From: DATEPR01 sp036273855 | GTDB taxonomy: Bacteria > Actinomycetota > Actinomycetes > Mycobacteriales > Pseudonocardiaceae | Assembly: GCA_036273855.1 (NCBI GenBank) | Contig: DASUGU010000130.1 | Coordinates: 62,001-126,000 of the forward strand | DNA length: 64,000 nucleotides | Reading direction: 5' to 3' | Shown: positions 1 through 8,554 of the stretch, one piece after another | How positions within the stretch are numbered: the stretch's first letter is position 1 | Layout: each line of letters starts with the position of its first letter | Notes under the pieces: generated by a model | Seen by the model: only the letters and a program-made list of their open reading frames with translations | Told to the model about the DNA's origin: nothing | Databases searched by the model: none | Made by a program: the position numbers and the translations under genes

Positions 1-1
1 G

Positions 2-832
2 GACATCCTCGGCGGCATCGGGCACGCCGCCGAAAGCGCCTGGCATGCGGTCAAAAACGTCACGCTCGGCGGGCTACGGATCGGCGCGCAGGGCTTTTTC
101 GACCACATCGTCAAGCCCCTGGTCAACCTCATCCCCGGCGGACCCGGCAACGTGGCGAAGCAACTCGTCGGTGGAATGGTCAACACGGCCGAGCGGGACC
201 TGCTGTCATTCCTCGGGAAAAAGGACGCCTCGGCGAACGCGGGCGCCGCGCTGGGCGGCAGCATTCCCACCCCGGCGCATCTGGCCATCCTCACCGCCGC
301 GCTCACCGCCGACCGTATTCCTCGCGACCGGTGGGGCGTGTGGGAAACCGGCCTCAATACGCTGATCACGCGTGAGAGCGGATGGAACCCGACCATTGCG
401 AACACTACCGATATCAATGCCAAAGAGGGCCATCCGTCAATTGGGTTGGCTCAGGTAATCGGACCAACGTTCGCGACCTATCGGAACCCTAAACTGCCCA
501 ACAGTCTCACCGACGGGGTGGCGAACGTCGCAGCCGCAATCAATTACATTGTGGCCAGGTACGGCGACATTACGCACGTGCAACAGGCCGACGCACGTTT
601 GCCTGCGAAAGGCTACGACAGCGGCGGATATCTACCTCCCGGCCCCAGTCTGGTGATAAACGGCACCCGACGCCCGGAACCCGTGCTGACGGAGACGCAG
701 TGGGACTCCGTGCGATCCAGGATCGCCGGTGGCGACACCGCCCATCAGTATTTCATCACCGCACACGACCCCGTGTCGGTCGCGCACGAGATTGAGCGGC
801 GGGAACGCGCGAACATGCGCGCGAAGCTGTAG
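2..832 (+). CDS. Phage tape measure protein, C-terminal part (5' end outside window)
   Basis: The frame is open from position 2 and has no start in the window, so this is the 3' end of a longer gene. After a glycine/alanine-rich stretch typical of tape measure C-termini comes a lytic transglycosylase-like (SLT) domain: an ESGW motif with the likely catalytic Glu at nt 374-376, then GLAQVIGPTF, matching the family's G-(L/M)-x-Q-V-I-x-x-T-F motif. The last part (GYDSGGYLPPG) is the tail usually seen in actinophage tape measures. Family role: sets tail length and opens peptidoglycan during injection. The next gene starts 9 nt downstream. Confidence 0.85.
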   Translation, partial: DILGGIGHAAESAWHAVKNVTLGGLRIGAQGFFDHIVKPLVNLIPGGPGNVAKQLVGGMVNTAERDLLSFLGKKDASANAGAALGGSIPTPAHLAILTAALTADRIPRDRWGVWETGLNTLITRESGWNPTIANTTDINAKEGHPSIGLAQVIGPTFATYRNPKLPNSLTDGVANVAAAINYIVARYGDITHVQQADARLPAKGYDSGGYLPPGPSLVINGTRRPEPVLTETQWDSVRSRIAGGDTAHQYFITAHDPVSVAHEIERRERANMRAKL

Positions 833-841
833 GGGGCTGCC

Positions 842-1711
842 GTGAAGTACGTCCCCGAATGGTATGGCAGCCAATTCGAAATCGGCGCCATCGTCATCAA
901 CGGCGACACCGACGCCAACGGATGCGACTGGATTCTCACCAAGGAGTCTGGATGGTTCGGCTCTCCCGCAATTAAAACCGCGCGAGCCGACAAGCCGGCT
1001 GCCCATGGTCTATTCCGCGGGAACGAGTATCGAGGCGGCCGGGTCGTCACCCTGGAGGGCACGCTGTCCGCGCTCAACGTGGACGCACTGCGCAACGCGC
1101 AACGCCAGCTCGCCGGTATCTGCCCGGACCCAGCCGCCCTGTACCCGCTCACCGTCACCGAGGAGTCGGGCCTGGCTCTGGTCGCCCTGGTCGCCCTGGA
1201 CGGCGAGCTGCTCACCGCCCCGATCGGCGCCCTGTCGGTCGATTTCTCCGTCCAATTGGTCGCGCCTGACCCGCGCAAGTTCTCCATCTCGCCTCGCGTT
1301 CAGGTGGTGCCGCTGGCATCTCCCGGGTCAGGCGGCGTCCGCTACCCAGTGGGCTACCCGGTGTCCTATGGGACACCTGGCGCCCCCGGCGCGGTGCTTC
1401 TGACCAACGACGGCACCGCCGAGGCCGACCCTGTCGTGACCTTTGCAGGTCCACTCACGACACCGAGCCTCACCCGGGCCGACACCGGCGACGTGGTGAC
1501 CTACGCCGGCACGCTCGCCGCGACGGACTCCCTAACTGTCGACTTCGGCGCCGGGTCTGTATTGCTCAACGGGGTCAACCGGCGCCCCCTGTTGGTCGCT
1601 GACAACTGGTTTTCGGTGCCCCCACAGTCATCGATCAGCGTGGCGTTCCGCACCACCAACCTGGCCGACACCGGCGACCTCACGGTGTCCCTGGCCGACG
1701 CCTCCTATTAG
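842..1711 (+). CDS. Phage distal tail / tail protein
   Basis: 289 aa, GTG start at 842 preceded by AGGGGG about 5 nt upstream. Its place directly after the tape measure gene and its two-part layout (an N-terminal beta-rich half, then a C-terminal beta-sandwich with VTFAGPLTTPSL and NGVNRRPLL) are those of siphoviral distal tail proteins. These form the ring joining tail tube to tip. Assignment rests on synteny and general pattern rather than a specific catalytic motif. Confidence 0.65.
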   Translation: MKYVPEWYGSQFEIGAIVINGDTDANGCDWILTKESGWFGSPAIKTARADKPAAHGLFRGNEYRGGRVVTLEGTLSALNVDALRNAQRQLAGICPDPAALYPLTVTEESGLALVALVALDGELLTAPIGALSVDFSVQLVAPDPRKFSISPRVQVVPLASPGSGGVRYPVGYPVSYGTPGAPGAVLLTNDGTAEADPVVTFAGPLTTPSLTRADTGDVVTYAGTLAATDSLTVDFGAGSVLLNGVNRRPLLVADNWFSVPPQSSISVAFRTTNLADTGDLTVSLADASY

Positions 1712-1729
1712 CACAGAAAGGGTCGCGCT

Positions 1730-2854
1730 ATGGCGTGGTCGGGTACACCCGTGGCGGCAGCGGGCGCCGTTCCCATGATGGACGCCACCGGCACGACGCC
1801 AGTCAACACCGCCGCCAACTACCGGCAAGGACTACTAGGCGCATTTTTGGCGCCCGCCCCCGGCGGCCCCATGGTCTGGCGGTCAGGCGTGTTGCCCACC
1901 AGCCTGCCAGCCGGGTCCACCGTCAACGGCGACCTGTGGGTAGGACAGACCACCACGGCCTCCCGGTCAGTGCTCGTGGCCCCCGGCAACTGTGTCATTC
2001 CCCGCAGCGGTGCGGCCGGCGGACCCTACATCGCCACGTTTCCTGCCACCTCCACCGTCGTGGCCGATCCGGCGTCGTCCACCAACCCCCGGATTGACCT
2101 GGTGTGTGTACAGCTCGTGGACGCCGCGCTCGGCGACAGTGGCACGCAGGGCGCCGCACTGATCATTGTCAACGGCACCCCGGCTAGCTCCCCGAGTCCT
2201 CCAGCCACGCCCACCGGGGCAATTGTGCTCGCGCAACTATTGCGCCCCATCAGCACCGATCCCGTGGTGGCCGCGAACATCACCGACGTCCGGAAAGCCA
2301 CCGGCACCTACGGTGGTGTGCGCTGCCTGTTGCCCGGCGACCAGGTCACCGACGCCGGGTCCTATATCGGCGAATTGACCTATGACGCCGCGACCTCGAC
2401 CAAAGCGGGTTGGCGATACTGGGACGGTGCCGCTTGGCGCGCCCTCTTTGCGGGAATTCTCCCGCTGATCAAATCCGCCAACAACGTGAACGGTTCGACG
2501 AACTCGACTGGAAATAGCTATGGCGTTCCGGCGAATTCGTGCTCAGTCACGGTCACGAGTACCAGCGGACTGGCCCTGGTGATCTTCTCCGCTACGTTGC
2601 ATGCCAATACAGCCGGGGACAATGTGCGCGGCGCCATCGCGGTTACCGGGGCGACCTCCGTTGCAGCGCTGACGACGGAAGGCAACCAGGCGTTTATCCA
2701 GAACAGCAGCGTTAATGCTGTGATGGCCACGTTCGCGACGGTGATGGCCATCAACCCGGGCACCAATACATACACGTTGGAGTACCGGAATTCGTCCAGC
2801 GCGTCGAATACGTTCGGATTCGGCAATCAATCGGTCACTGTTCTTGCACCGTAG
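1730..2854 (+). CDS. Phage minor tail / tail-tip protein
   Basis: 374 aa, ATG at 1730 with AGAAAGG upstream. The first 190 residues (NYRQGLLGAFLAP, WRSGVLPTS, VLVAPGNCVIPRSG) follow a plan common in actinophage baseplate proteins encoded between distal tail and Gp37-like genes. The C-terminal 130 residues are Asn/Ser/Thr-rich and beta-forming, as in receptor-binding or knob domains. Likely a tip component; the exact role cannot be read from sequence. Confidence 0.6.
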   Translation: MAWSGTPVAAAGAVPMMDATGTTPVNTAANYRQGLLGAFLAPAPGGPMVWRSGVLPTSLPAGSTVNGDLWVGQTTTASRSVLVAPGNCVIPRSGAAGGPYIATFPATSTVVADPASSTNPRIDLVCVQLVDAALGDSGTQGAALIIVNGTPASSPSPPATPTGAIVLAQLLRPISTDPVVAANITDVRKATGTYGGVRCLLPGDQVTDAGSYIGELTYDAATSTKAGWRYWDGAAWRALFAGILPLIKSANNVNGSTNSTGNSYGVPANSCSVTVTSTSGLALVIFSATLHANTAGDNVRGAIAVTGATSVAALTTEGNQAFIQNSSVNAVMATFATVMAINPGTNTYTLEYRNSSSASNTFGFGNQSVTVLAP

Positions 2855-2874
2855 TGGAAAGCGAGTGAAGGGCC

Positions 2875-4026
2875 GTGCCACAAGATTGGTCGGTCTACGT
2901 ATTCGAGACCATCTCGGGCCGCATGGTGGCCGAGGTGCCTTTTGAGCAGACGCCGAATTTCTCGTATGCGTTGAATGATCCAGGCAGCGGTTCGGTCATG
3001 GTCCCGCTGGGCGGTAACGGAATGTCCCCGGCCGACATCGAGGAACTCACACAGCCGTGGCGGTGGACCTGGGCCGTTGCGTATCGGGATTTCCTGTGCC
3101 AGGCGGGGCCGGTAGTGAGCGAACAATATACCGGCACCCAACCGTATACCGAGGTCACGTTCGCAGGTATTTGGAAACTGCTGACTAAACGTCTCGCGGT
3201 ACCCGCGACCTTCACCGGTGGAAACCCGGCCATGACGGCGAACGACACCACGTATTCGACAGTGACGTATCGCCAGGTTGCGAAGAATCTGGTCGCCACC
3301 TCACTTGCCAGAGGCGGGCTGCCGATTGTGTTGCCGGCCGACGACCCGCCGGGACCGATCACCCAACAGTATTTCGGCTACGACATGAACTTGGTCGCCG
3401 ACATGTTGACCAATTTGACCGGCCTGTCCGGTGGCCCTGAAATCGAATTTCGCCCACAATTCGACCCGACCCAGCCCGGGTTTCTGCAATGGGTGATGCG
3501 TGTCGGGTCACCCCGGCTCGGCCAGCTCGGCTCGCCGTGGGTGTGGGATTACGGAAGCCGGGGCGCCGTACAGGAATTCGACACGAGCCGCGACGGGTCA
3601 TCGATGACGTTCTCCGACTACGTGCGTGGCTCTGGTTCGCAATACACGCTGTTGGTGGGGAACGCGCAGGACTTGTCGCTCGTCGATGCCGGTTATCCCC
3701 TCCTGGAGGACGTCAACGGCGACCACACCACCGTGACCGACGTGCCCACCGCCGCCAGTTACGCGCAGCAATGGGTGGACACCTACAAGTTTCCGGTCAA
3801 CACGCCCACCGTTGCCGTCCGCGTGGATGGCCGCGACGGGGCGGGACGGGGCACCGGCAGTCCGACGCTGGACCAAATCTCGGTGGGCGACACCGCCTCC
3901 TTTGTGGTGCAAGGCCACCGGCGCCTGCCAGACGGCACCTACACCTATCGGATCACCGGCGTGACCCAGGGCACCGACCAGAACACCGCAGCGCTCACCT
4001 TGCAGCCGGTCACGGGGGTGGGCTGA
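2875..4026 (+). CDS. Siphovirus Gp37-like minor tail protein
   Basis: 383 aa, GTG at 2875 after GAAGGG. The N-terminus (VYVFETISGRMVAEVPFEQ, then SYALNDPGSGSV) matches the Siphovirus ReqiPepy6 Gp37-like family, widespread in actinophage tail tips. The C-terminal domain contains the family-typical PTVAVRVDGRDG and VGDTASFVVQG segments. Structural role in the tail tip is inferred. Followed after 1 nt by the next ATG. Confidence 0.75.
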   Translation: MPQDWSVYVFETISGRMVAEVPFEQTPNFSYALNDPGSGSVMVPLGGNGMSPADIEELTQPWRWTWAVAYRDFLCQAGPVVSEQYTGTQPYTEVTFAGIWKLLTKRLAVPATFTGGNPAMTANDTTYSTVTYRQVAKNLVATSLARGGLPIVLPADDPPGPITQQYFGYDMNLVADMLTNLTGLSGGPEIEFRPQFDPTQPGFLQWVMRVGSPRLGQLGSPWVWDYGSRGAVQEFDTSRDGSSMTFSDYVRGSGSQYTLLVGNAQDLSLVDAGYPLLEDVNGDHTTVTDVPTAASYAQQWVDTYKFPVNTPTVAVRVDGRDGAGRGTGSPTLDQISVGDTASFVVQGHRRLPDGTYTYRITGVTQGTDQNTAALTLQPVTGVG

Positions 4027-4027
4027 G

Positions 4028-4930
4028 ATGACCGCACCAGGCATGGTGCCCCGGCCCGACAAATCTGTCGTGGATCGCCTGGTGAAGATCGAGGCGCGGC
4101 TGCGCACGATGCAACAGGCGACCGCCGGGGCGACCACCGCCCAAGGTGGTGCCGCGTTGGGAAACACGGTGGCCACACCGATCGGGGCAGTCGCCTCAGC
4201 CGGCGCGGCGACGACCTCGGCCCGATCCGATCACGTCCACACCGCCGCCCTCGCGGCCCTGCTGGATGTCGTGTCGTCCACACCCGGCATCGGTGACCGC
4301 CTCACCTACGGCGGGTCGAGCTGGGCGAACGTGCCCACCGTCGTGACCAGCCCGAGCGCGGTGGCCGCGCCCTACGCTGGACAGCTCGTCGTGTCCACCA
4401 CCGACGCCTTACTGTACAAGTACACGGCCGGCGCGTGGTCCGCGGTGACCGCCCTCGGCCCCGACAGTGCCGCGCTGCCGTCCTCGGCGCAAATCCACGA
4501 AGCCCGGTACCGCGCCGTCACCAGCGCGACCGCGCAGGCCCTCGCCACCGGAGACAACGCCGTTCAATTCGGCGTGTCCGACTACGCCTGCACGGACGTG
4601 ACCGCCTCTGGCACCAACAATTCGATATTCACCCTCAATCGCGGCGGCCTGTGGACGATCACCGTCAATGCGTTGACAGCCGAAACCACGGCAGGTGTGA
4701 CACGGACGCTGTCGTTGACCAGTACCAATTTCGCCACCATTTACCAGATTATGACGATGCCAGTGGCGGGCACCACGACCTCGGCGCTGTCCATCACCTG
4801 CACCATGCGATTCCCAGCCAACACGGCATTGTCCGCCGACGCGGTGTCCTCGGCCACCGGATCGATCGCCCGCTCCACCGCCAGCCTGGCGTCCCGCACA
4901 TCGATCTCACTGAACTGGCTACGACCGTGA
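4028..4930 (+). CDS. Putative tail fibre protein
   Basis: 300 aa; ATG one base after the TGA of the preceding gene, so probably translationally coupled. A short helical N-terminus (VDRLVKIEARLRTMQQ) could be a trimerising coil. A linker follows with a repeat-like block (GDRLTYGGSSW), then a Ser/Thr-rich beta domain of about 140 residues that resembles C1q/jelly-roll fibre heads in composition. Position between the Gp37-like protein and the lysis genes supports a fibre or collar role. No enzyme motif was seen. Confidence 0.55.
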   Translation: MTAPGMVPRPDKSVVDRLVKIEARLRTMQQATAGATTAQGGAALGNTVATPIGAVASAGAATTSARSDHVHTAALAALLDVVSSTPGIGDRLTYGGSSWANVPTVVTSPSAVAAPYAGQLVVSTTDALLYKYTAGAWSAVTALGPDSAALPSSAQIHEARYRAVTSATAQALATGDNAVQFGVSDYACTDVTASGTNNSIFTLNRGGLWTITVNALTAETTAGVTRTLSLTSTNFATIYQIMTMPVAGTTTSALSITCTMRFPANTALSADAVSSATGSIARSTASLASRTSISLNWLRP

Positions 4931-4951
4931 CGACGGAGAGGGACCCCAACT

Positions 4952-5197
4952 GTGAGAACGCCTAGGACGCCCGGCCGGGTGTGGGCGGCAGCGCTCGGCG
5001 CCACCGTGGGGACCGTCGTGGGGGCCACCGTGGGAGCCACAGCCGGCGCGCTGGTCGTTGCGTCGCACCTGCGCCGGACGCGGAACGACCCTGACGTTGA
5101 CGATGAGCCCGACGCCGCCGAGGCAGCAACGAACCGCAGCTCGCCCACCGCGACACCGGCGCAGGACGACCGAGGCTTTTTCGCACCGCCCCACTAA
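4952..5197 (+). CDS. Small glycine-zipper membrane protein, holin candidate
   Basis: 81 aa, GTG at 4952 with GGAGAGGG 9 nt upstream. One transmembrane segment (about residues 8-33) with regular Gly/Ala spacing (ATVGTVVGATVGATAGAL) is followed by an Arg patch and an acidic, Pro-rich tail. Its place immediately before the endolysin is the usual place of a holin. A single-span glycine-zipper peptide could oligomerise into a pore, but a tail-associated role is possible. Confidence 0.5.
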   Translation: MRTPRTPGRVWAAALGATVGTVVGATVGATAGALVVASHLRRTRNDPDVDDEPDAAEAATNRSSPTATPAQDDRGFFAPPH

Positions 5198-5217
5198 AAC
5201 ACGGAGGCGAATGCGCA

Positions 5218-6171
5218 ATGCTCGGCATCGATCTGTACCAAAAATACAACCTGGTTACCGACTGGCATCTAGTGGCCCAAGATGGCGTGAAAGAAGTCTA
5301 CGTCAAACTCACCGACGGTGGTGGTCAGGCCGCCGTCCACGGCGACACGTATGTTGCGGCCGCTCGCGCGGCCGGAATGAAGGTCGGCGGCTACCATTTC
5401 ATGCAACCTTCGCCCGCACCGGAAACGCAGGCGGACGTGTTCGCGGCCGAATTGCGGCGGCTGCACGCCTTGGATATCGCGCCGGCCCTGGACCTGGAGG
5501 CGGCCAGCATCCCCGCCGGACAGCGCGCCGGCTACGGTCAACGATTCCTGCGGCACCTCGCCGCCACGTTGAACATTCACAAGGTGGCGTTGTACTCGTC
5601 GGCGTCCTGGCTGGCCGACCTGAAACCGGCCACGTGGAACATCCCCGGCCTGCTCACCTGGGCCGCCCAGTACGGAGCTAACGACGGCCGCCAACACCCC
5701 ATCACCGCCTACACCGGCCACGTGGACGCGCACCAGTACACCAGCGCGGGTCACCTGCCCGGCATCAGCGGTGACGTCGACCTCGACGACATCCTCACCG
5801 ACATCACCGAGTCGACACCGGCGCCGACACCGGCGCCCGTACGGAAGGTGGACGACATGGCAGTGATCACTGGCGACTGGCCCGCTGGCACCGACCAGAA
5901 ACACAAGCTGATCTGCCCCGTGGGCACAGCGTCCACACTCACCGCGAAAGCATGGTTTTCCCTGGCCACAGGGTGGTCCGCGGGCGCGACCGGGCACGTG
6001 TGGTTCATCGGCACCAGCGGCACCGCGGCCCACTATCTGCACGATGAAACCTGGACGCTGGCCATGGACGCCCGGAAGTGGTGGGCGCTGCCGGACGGCA
6101 CCGACCAGGTCAGCGTCGAATTCACCTCAACCACACCCATCGGGTGGGCAGTAGAGACCCAGCCGAAGTGA
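5218..6171 (+). CDS. Endolysin, GH25-type lysozyme with C-terminal wall-binding domain
   Basis: 317 aa. Start ATG 5218 is in frame; an ATG at 5211 is not. GGAGG lies about 10 nt upstream. Residues 1-200 are a glycosyl hydrolase 25 barrel: GIDLYQKYN at the N-terminus, YVKLTDGG, GGYHFMQ, and PALDLEA giving the catalytic Asp-x-Glu pair. A Pro/Thr linker (TPAPTPAP) leads to a domain of about 100 residues that probably binds the cell wall. Family role: muramidase cleaving MurNAc-GlcNAc bonds for host lysis. Last gene of the late operon, followed by a strong terminator. Confidence 0.85.
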   Translation: MLGIDLYQKYNLVTDWHLVAQDGVKEVYVKLTDGGGQAAVHGDTYVAAARAAGMKVGGYHFMQPSPAPETQADVFAAELRRLHALDIAPALDLEAASIPAGQRAGYGQRFLRHLAATLNIHKVALYSSASWLADLKPATWNIPGLLTWAAQYGANDGRQHPITAYTGHVDAHQYTSAGHLPGISGDVDLDDILTDITESTPAPTPAPVRKVDDMAVITGDWPAGTDQKHKLICPVGTASTLTAKAWFSLATGWSAGATGHVWFIGTSGTAAHYLHDETWTLAMDARKWWALPDGTDQVSVEFTSTTPIGWAVETQPK

Positions 6172-6224
6172 TCGGGTCCCCTCCGGTGCACACCGGGTGC
6201 ACGTCCCCTAGCAAGGTCCCCCAT

Positions 6225-6273
6225 CGCCCCCGTCCGCTCTCGGCGCTTGCCGGGATCGGACGGGGGCGCTTTT
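6225..6273 (+). terminator. Rho-independent terminator of the phage late operon
   Basis: A perfect 12-bp stem (CGCCCCCGTCCG at 6225-6236 with its complement at 6257-6268), 20-nt loop, then CTTTT. It lies 54 nt after the endolysin stop and 23 nt before the end of a convergent gene, so it may stop transcription from both sides. Confidence 0.85.
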
Positions 6274-6295
6274 CGTGCGTCTCCGGGTCGAAAGC

Positions 6296-6685
6296 TCAGC
6301 GTGCCTCGTCGAGATCGGACAGTGCCACGGCGGCGGCCGGGTCGTCGCCGACCAGCTCGGCCGCGTTGTGCTCGATCACGGCGGCCAGCCGGTAGAGCTG
6401 TCGCGCGGTACCGGTCAATGTGCGGTATGCGTGCCGGGCCATTGCGTGATGTGGGGCCGGCGGCGTCCACTCGCCGTCGCCGGTCAACAACCACACGACG
6501 CTCACACCCAGCTCTTGGGCCAGACGGGGGATCTTCTCGGCCAGCACACGGGAGCGACCCGCCTCGACGTTGGACACCATGGACCGTTTCCACCCCACTG
6601 TGTCACCGAGCATGTCCTGCGTCATGCTCGCTGCGATCCGCGCGGCCCGCACCCGCTCACCCAGCGCTGTGGCGAAGTCGATCAT
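6296..6685 (-). CDS. XRE-family HTH regulator, coupled to a membrane protein gene
   Basis: 129 aa. The N-terminal half is a Cro/CI-type HTH (GERVRAARIAASMTQDMLGD, then RSMVSNVEAGRS). The rest is helical, with WLLTGDGEWTPP just after the HTH as in many phage repressor-like proteins. ATG 6685 overlaps the TGA of the upstream gene (ATGA), which decides the start. It is the first accessory gene after the lysis cassette and could be a lysogeny-maintenance or superinfection regulator; function inferred only. Confidence 0.75.
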   Translation of the reverse strand: MIDFATALGERVRAARIAASMTQDMLGDTVGWKRSMVSNVEAGRSRVLAEKIPRLAQELGVSVVWLLTGDGEWTPPAPHHAMARHAYRTLTGTARQLYRLAAVIEHNAAELVGDDPAAAVALSDLDEAR

Positions 6686-7128
6686 GCCACATCGCCGGGG
6701 ATGGCCATCGGGTGCTGGGTGCGCCAGGCTCGTACTGCGGACGCCACCAACACCGCCACGGCGGTGAAGGCCACCCACGTGACTGATTGCGCCAGGGCGA
6801 CTGTGGGCGGACCGTCCGGTGCCCACCATGCAAGCAGATCGTTGACGCCGAATTGCGTGACCACCACGACAACACTCGCGCAGATGGCTCGGCGGGTATC
6901 GGATCGAGTCGGCGGTGCCGATACGCGGGCGTGGTGTAGTCGACATTCCAGCCGGATCAGATGTCGAGCCACCGATGGGGTGACCCACCACCACAGGCAC
7001 GCAGCGCTGAGTGCGCACACCGCGGCAGTAATACCGCATGGTGCGCCGGCTGAGACTCCGACCGCCGTGCCGCCCACGAGGACAGCGACCAGGACCAGTC
7101 GGCGTTGGTCGATGATCCACTCCGTCAT
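6682..7128 (-). CDS. Membrane protein co-translated with XRE regulator
   Basis: 148 aa, ATG 7128. About four hydrophobic segments: residues 11-30, 35-50, 85-100 and 110-135. A basic cytosolic stretch (RHLIRLECRLHHARV) separates the two pairs. No recognised family. Its stop overlaps the XRE start by 4 nt. A GTTA-N9-TAAC dyad lies only 8 nt upstream of the start codon, so this two-gene unit is probably controlled by that site. A lysogenic-conversion or superinfection-exclusion role is possible but unproven. Confidence 0.65.
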   Translation of the reverse strand: MTEWIIDQRRLVLVAVLVGGTAVGVSAGAPCGITAAVCALSAACLWWWVTPSVARHLIRLECRLHHARVSAPPTRSDTRRAICASVVVVVTQFGVNDLLAWWAPDGPPTVALAQSVTWVAFTAVAVLVASAVRAWRTQHPMAIPGDVA

Positions 7129-7136
7129 GCCAGGTA

Positions 7137-7153
7137 GTTAAGCACGAGTTAAC
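7137..7153. promoter_or_regulatory. Putative prophage operator, copy 1 (GTTA-N9-TAAC)
   Basis: 17-bp dyad GTTA-N9-TAAC followed by CCCCCC, just upstream of the start at 7128. The same spacing and flank recur at 18381-18397 and 20934-20950. Confidence 0.6.
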
Positions 7154-7193
7154 CCCCCTCGCACCCCCAAGTTTTGGACCTGCGTCGAAAGCC

Positions 7194-7237
7194 GCAACGG
7201 CCCCCGCGTGCAACGCGGGCACACGGGGGACCGTTGC
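7194..7237 (-). terminator. Hairpin terminator after the CPBP-protease block
   Basis: Nested stem: outer arms GCAACGG (7194-7200) and CCGTTGC (7231-7237), inner arms CCCGCGT (7203-7209) and ACGCGGG (7213-7219). It lies 41 nt beyond the end of the minus-strand gene at 7279 and before the next minus-strand unit, so it separates the two. Confidence 0.55.
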
Positions 7238-7278
7238 GGGGCGCAAACGACTTGGGCGTGGTAATTGCCCGTGGCCCG

Positions 7279-7560
7279 TTACGCGTTCCGAGGTGCGTCG
7301 TTACCTGGGATGCGCTCGTATGCCAGCGTTAGCAACCATTTTCCATCCGGCGTCTCACGCAAGTTCGCCGTGTCCACCGTCACCCTATATTGGAGCGTGT
7401 CGGCCCACACGGCAGCCAGCCGCAATGTTGCACCGAGGGTGGACCCCTCGACCTCCACGACGGACACATCCCGTTCGGTGATGCCGTCACTGTCTAACTC
7501 GTTCAGTCGCCGTACAATCGCCGGGTTAGTGCGACCATTGTGTTCGGCATCCTTTGTCAT
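7279..7560 (-). CDS. Hypothetical phage protein, 93 aa
   Basis: Starts 13 nt after the CPBP gene and is probably its co-transcribed partner. The protein is soluble, with an N-terminal helical part (NPAIVRRLNEL) and a later beta-rich part (VVEVEGSTLGATLRL, QYRVTVDTANL). No known family is recognised. The context suggests it acts with the CPBP protein and the 181-aa protein. Confidence 0.6.
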   Translation of the reverse strand: MTKDAEHNGRTNPAIVRRLNELDSDGITERDVSVVEVEGSTLGATLRLAAVWADTLQYRVTVDTANLRETPDGKWLLTLAYERIPGNDAPRNA

Positions 7561-7573
7561 CGTCTATCCTCCA

Positions 7574-8512
7574 TCATTCCGTTTGTTCGACCAGGACACG
7601 TGTTTCGCGGGGTGCTAGGTCCCTGACCCGGACCGGCTCTTTGAACGGCTTGCCTGCCCACATCCATGCCGCTACGACGACGGCGTAGAACACCAGACGC
7701 GCGACGATGGGGAATTGGCCGGTGAAGTCAATAAGCGCGTGCCCAATCACAATGGGAACGAGCGCCCCGCTACGCCGGTAGATGATTGGAATGAGAACGG
7801 CCGGCGGCAGAATGTCGGGCAGCGCCGTCAAGCCCTGATACGAATGATAGGACAGGCGTATCATCGCAACAATCACGATCGCCCCTACAGTGCGTCCCAC
7901 GACTCGACCTGCGCCGGCTGGCAGGTAATCGAGTAGTCGCATTATCACCGCAAGCAGGATGGTTTCCTCGCCGATCGCTGTCAGCAACGATGCTGCCGCT
8001 ATAAACCAGAGCGGCGCCCCCGGGCCGAAAGGCAGCCCCTGGGCGACCTGGCCACCGAACAACCTCCAGGTGAGAATGAACGCTGCCAGGGCGAGGCTGG
8101 TCACGACCATCGGTCCAACGCACATCGCGGTGAGCGTGCGGGCGTGTCCGGTCCACCGCACCTTCGGGCGCAACCCGACAGCGGCGGGGCCGTCTGCGAT
8201 CAGGAGACACGCCCCTGCGCCCACGGCCAACCCCGCGAGCATCAGGTAACTGGCCAAAAAGGAGCCGTAGCTATAGCCATCCAATCCCACAGCCGCGCCG
8301 TGATGGACCAGTTCCGAAAGACCCTGCCAACTACCCAGCTCGACGTTGCGCAGATAGATTGCGGCCAACACGATAGCGCCTGCCCGTAGGCCCCACCGCC
8401 ACCACCCGGCGGCAGGCGGGTTGTAGCTCGGCCGCGAGACGTCGCCCAACCCGAGCAGGTCACGCACAATCGTCGCAGCACCTCGACCATTGCGCTCATT
8501 ATTACTAGCCAT
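7574..8512 (-). CDS. CPBP-family intramembrane protease (Abi/CAAX-like)
   Basis: 312 aa with about eight hydrophobic segments. The family's three active-site motifs are present: the Glu pair in AIGEETILLAV, the His in SYHSYQGL, and the His-x3-Asp in IGHALIDF. The usual EExxxR arginine is replaced by a hydrophobic residue, as in the EEVVVLG subfamily common in actinobacteria. A soluble N-terminal tail of 35 residues precedes the first membrane span. CPBP proteins are glutamic-type membrane proteases, and several in mobile elements act in phage resistance or bacteriocin immunity. Here the gene sits among unknown accessory genes; a defence or conversion role is inferred. Confidence 0.85.
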   Translation of the reverse strand: MASNNERNGRGAATIVRDLLGLGDVSRPSYNPPAAGWWRWGLRAGAIVLAAIYLRNVELGSWQGLSELVHHGAAVGLDGYSYGSFLASYLMLAGLAVGAGACLLIADGPAAVGLRPKVRWTGHARTLTAMCVGPMVVTSLALAAFILTWRLFGGQVAQGLPFGPGAPLWFIAAASLLTAIGEETILLAVIMRLLDYLPAGAGRVVGRTVGAIVIVAMIRLSYHSYQGLTALPDILPPAVLIPIIYRRSGALVPIVIGHALIDFTGQFPIVARLVFYAVVVAAWMWAGKPFKEPVRVRDLAPRETRVLVEQTE

Positions 8513-8554
8513 TAGTGTTATTCCGTCTCCACGTTGAGGTGTTTACTTGCTACT

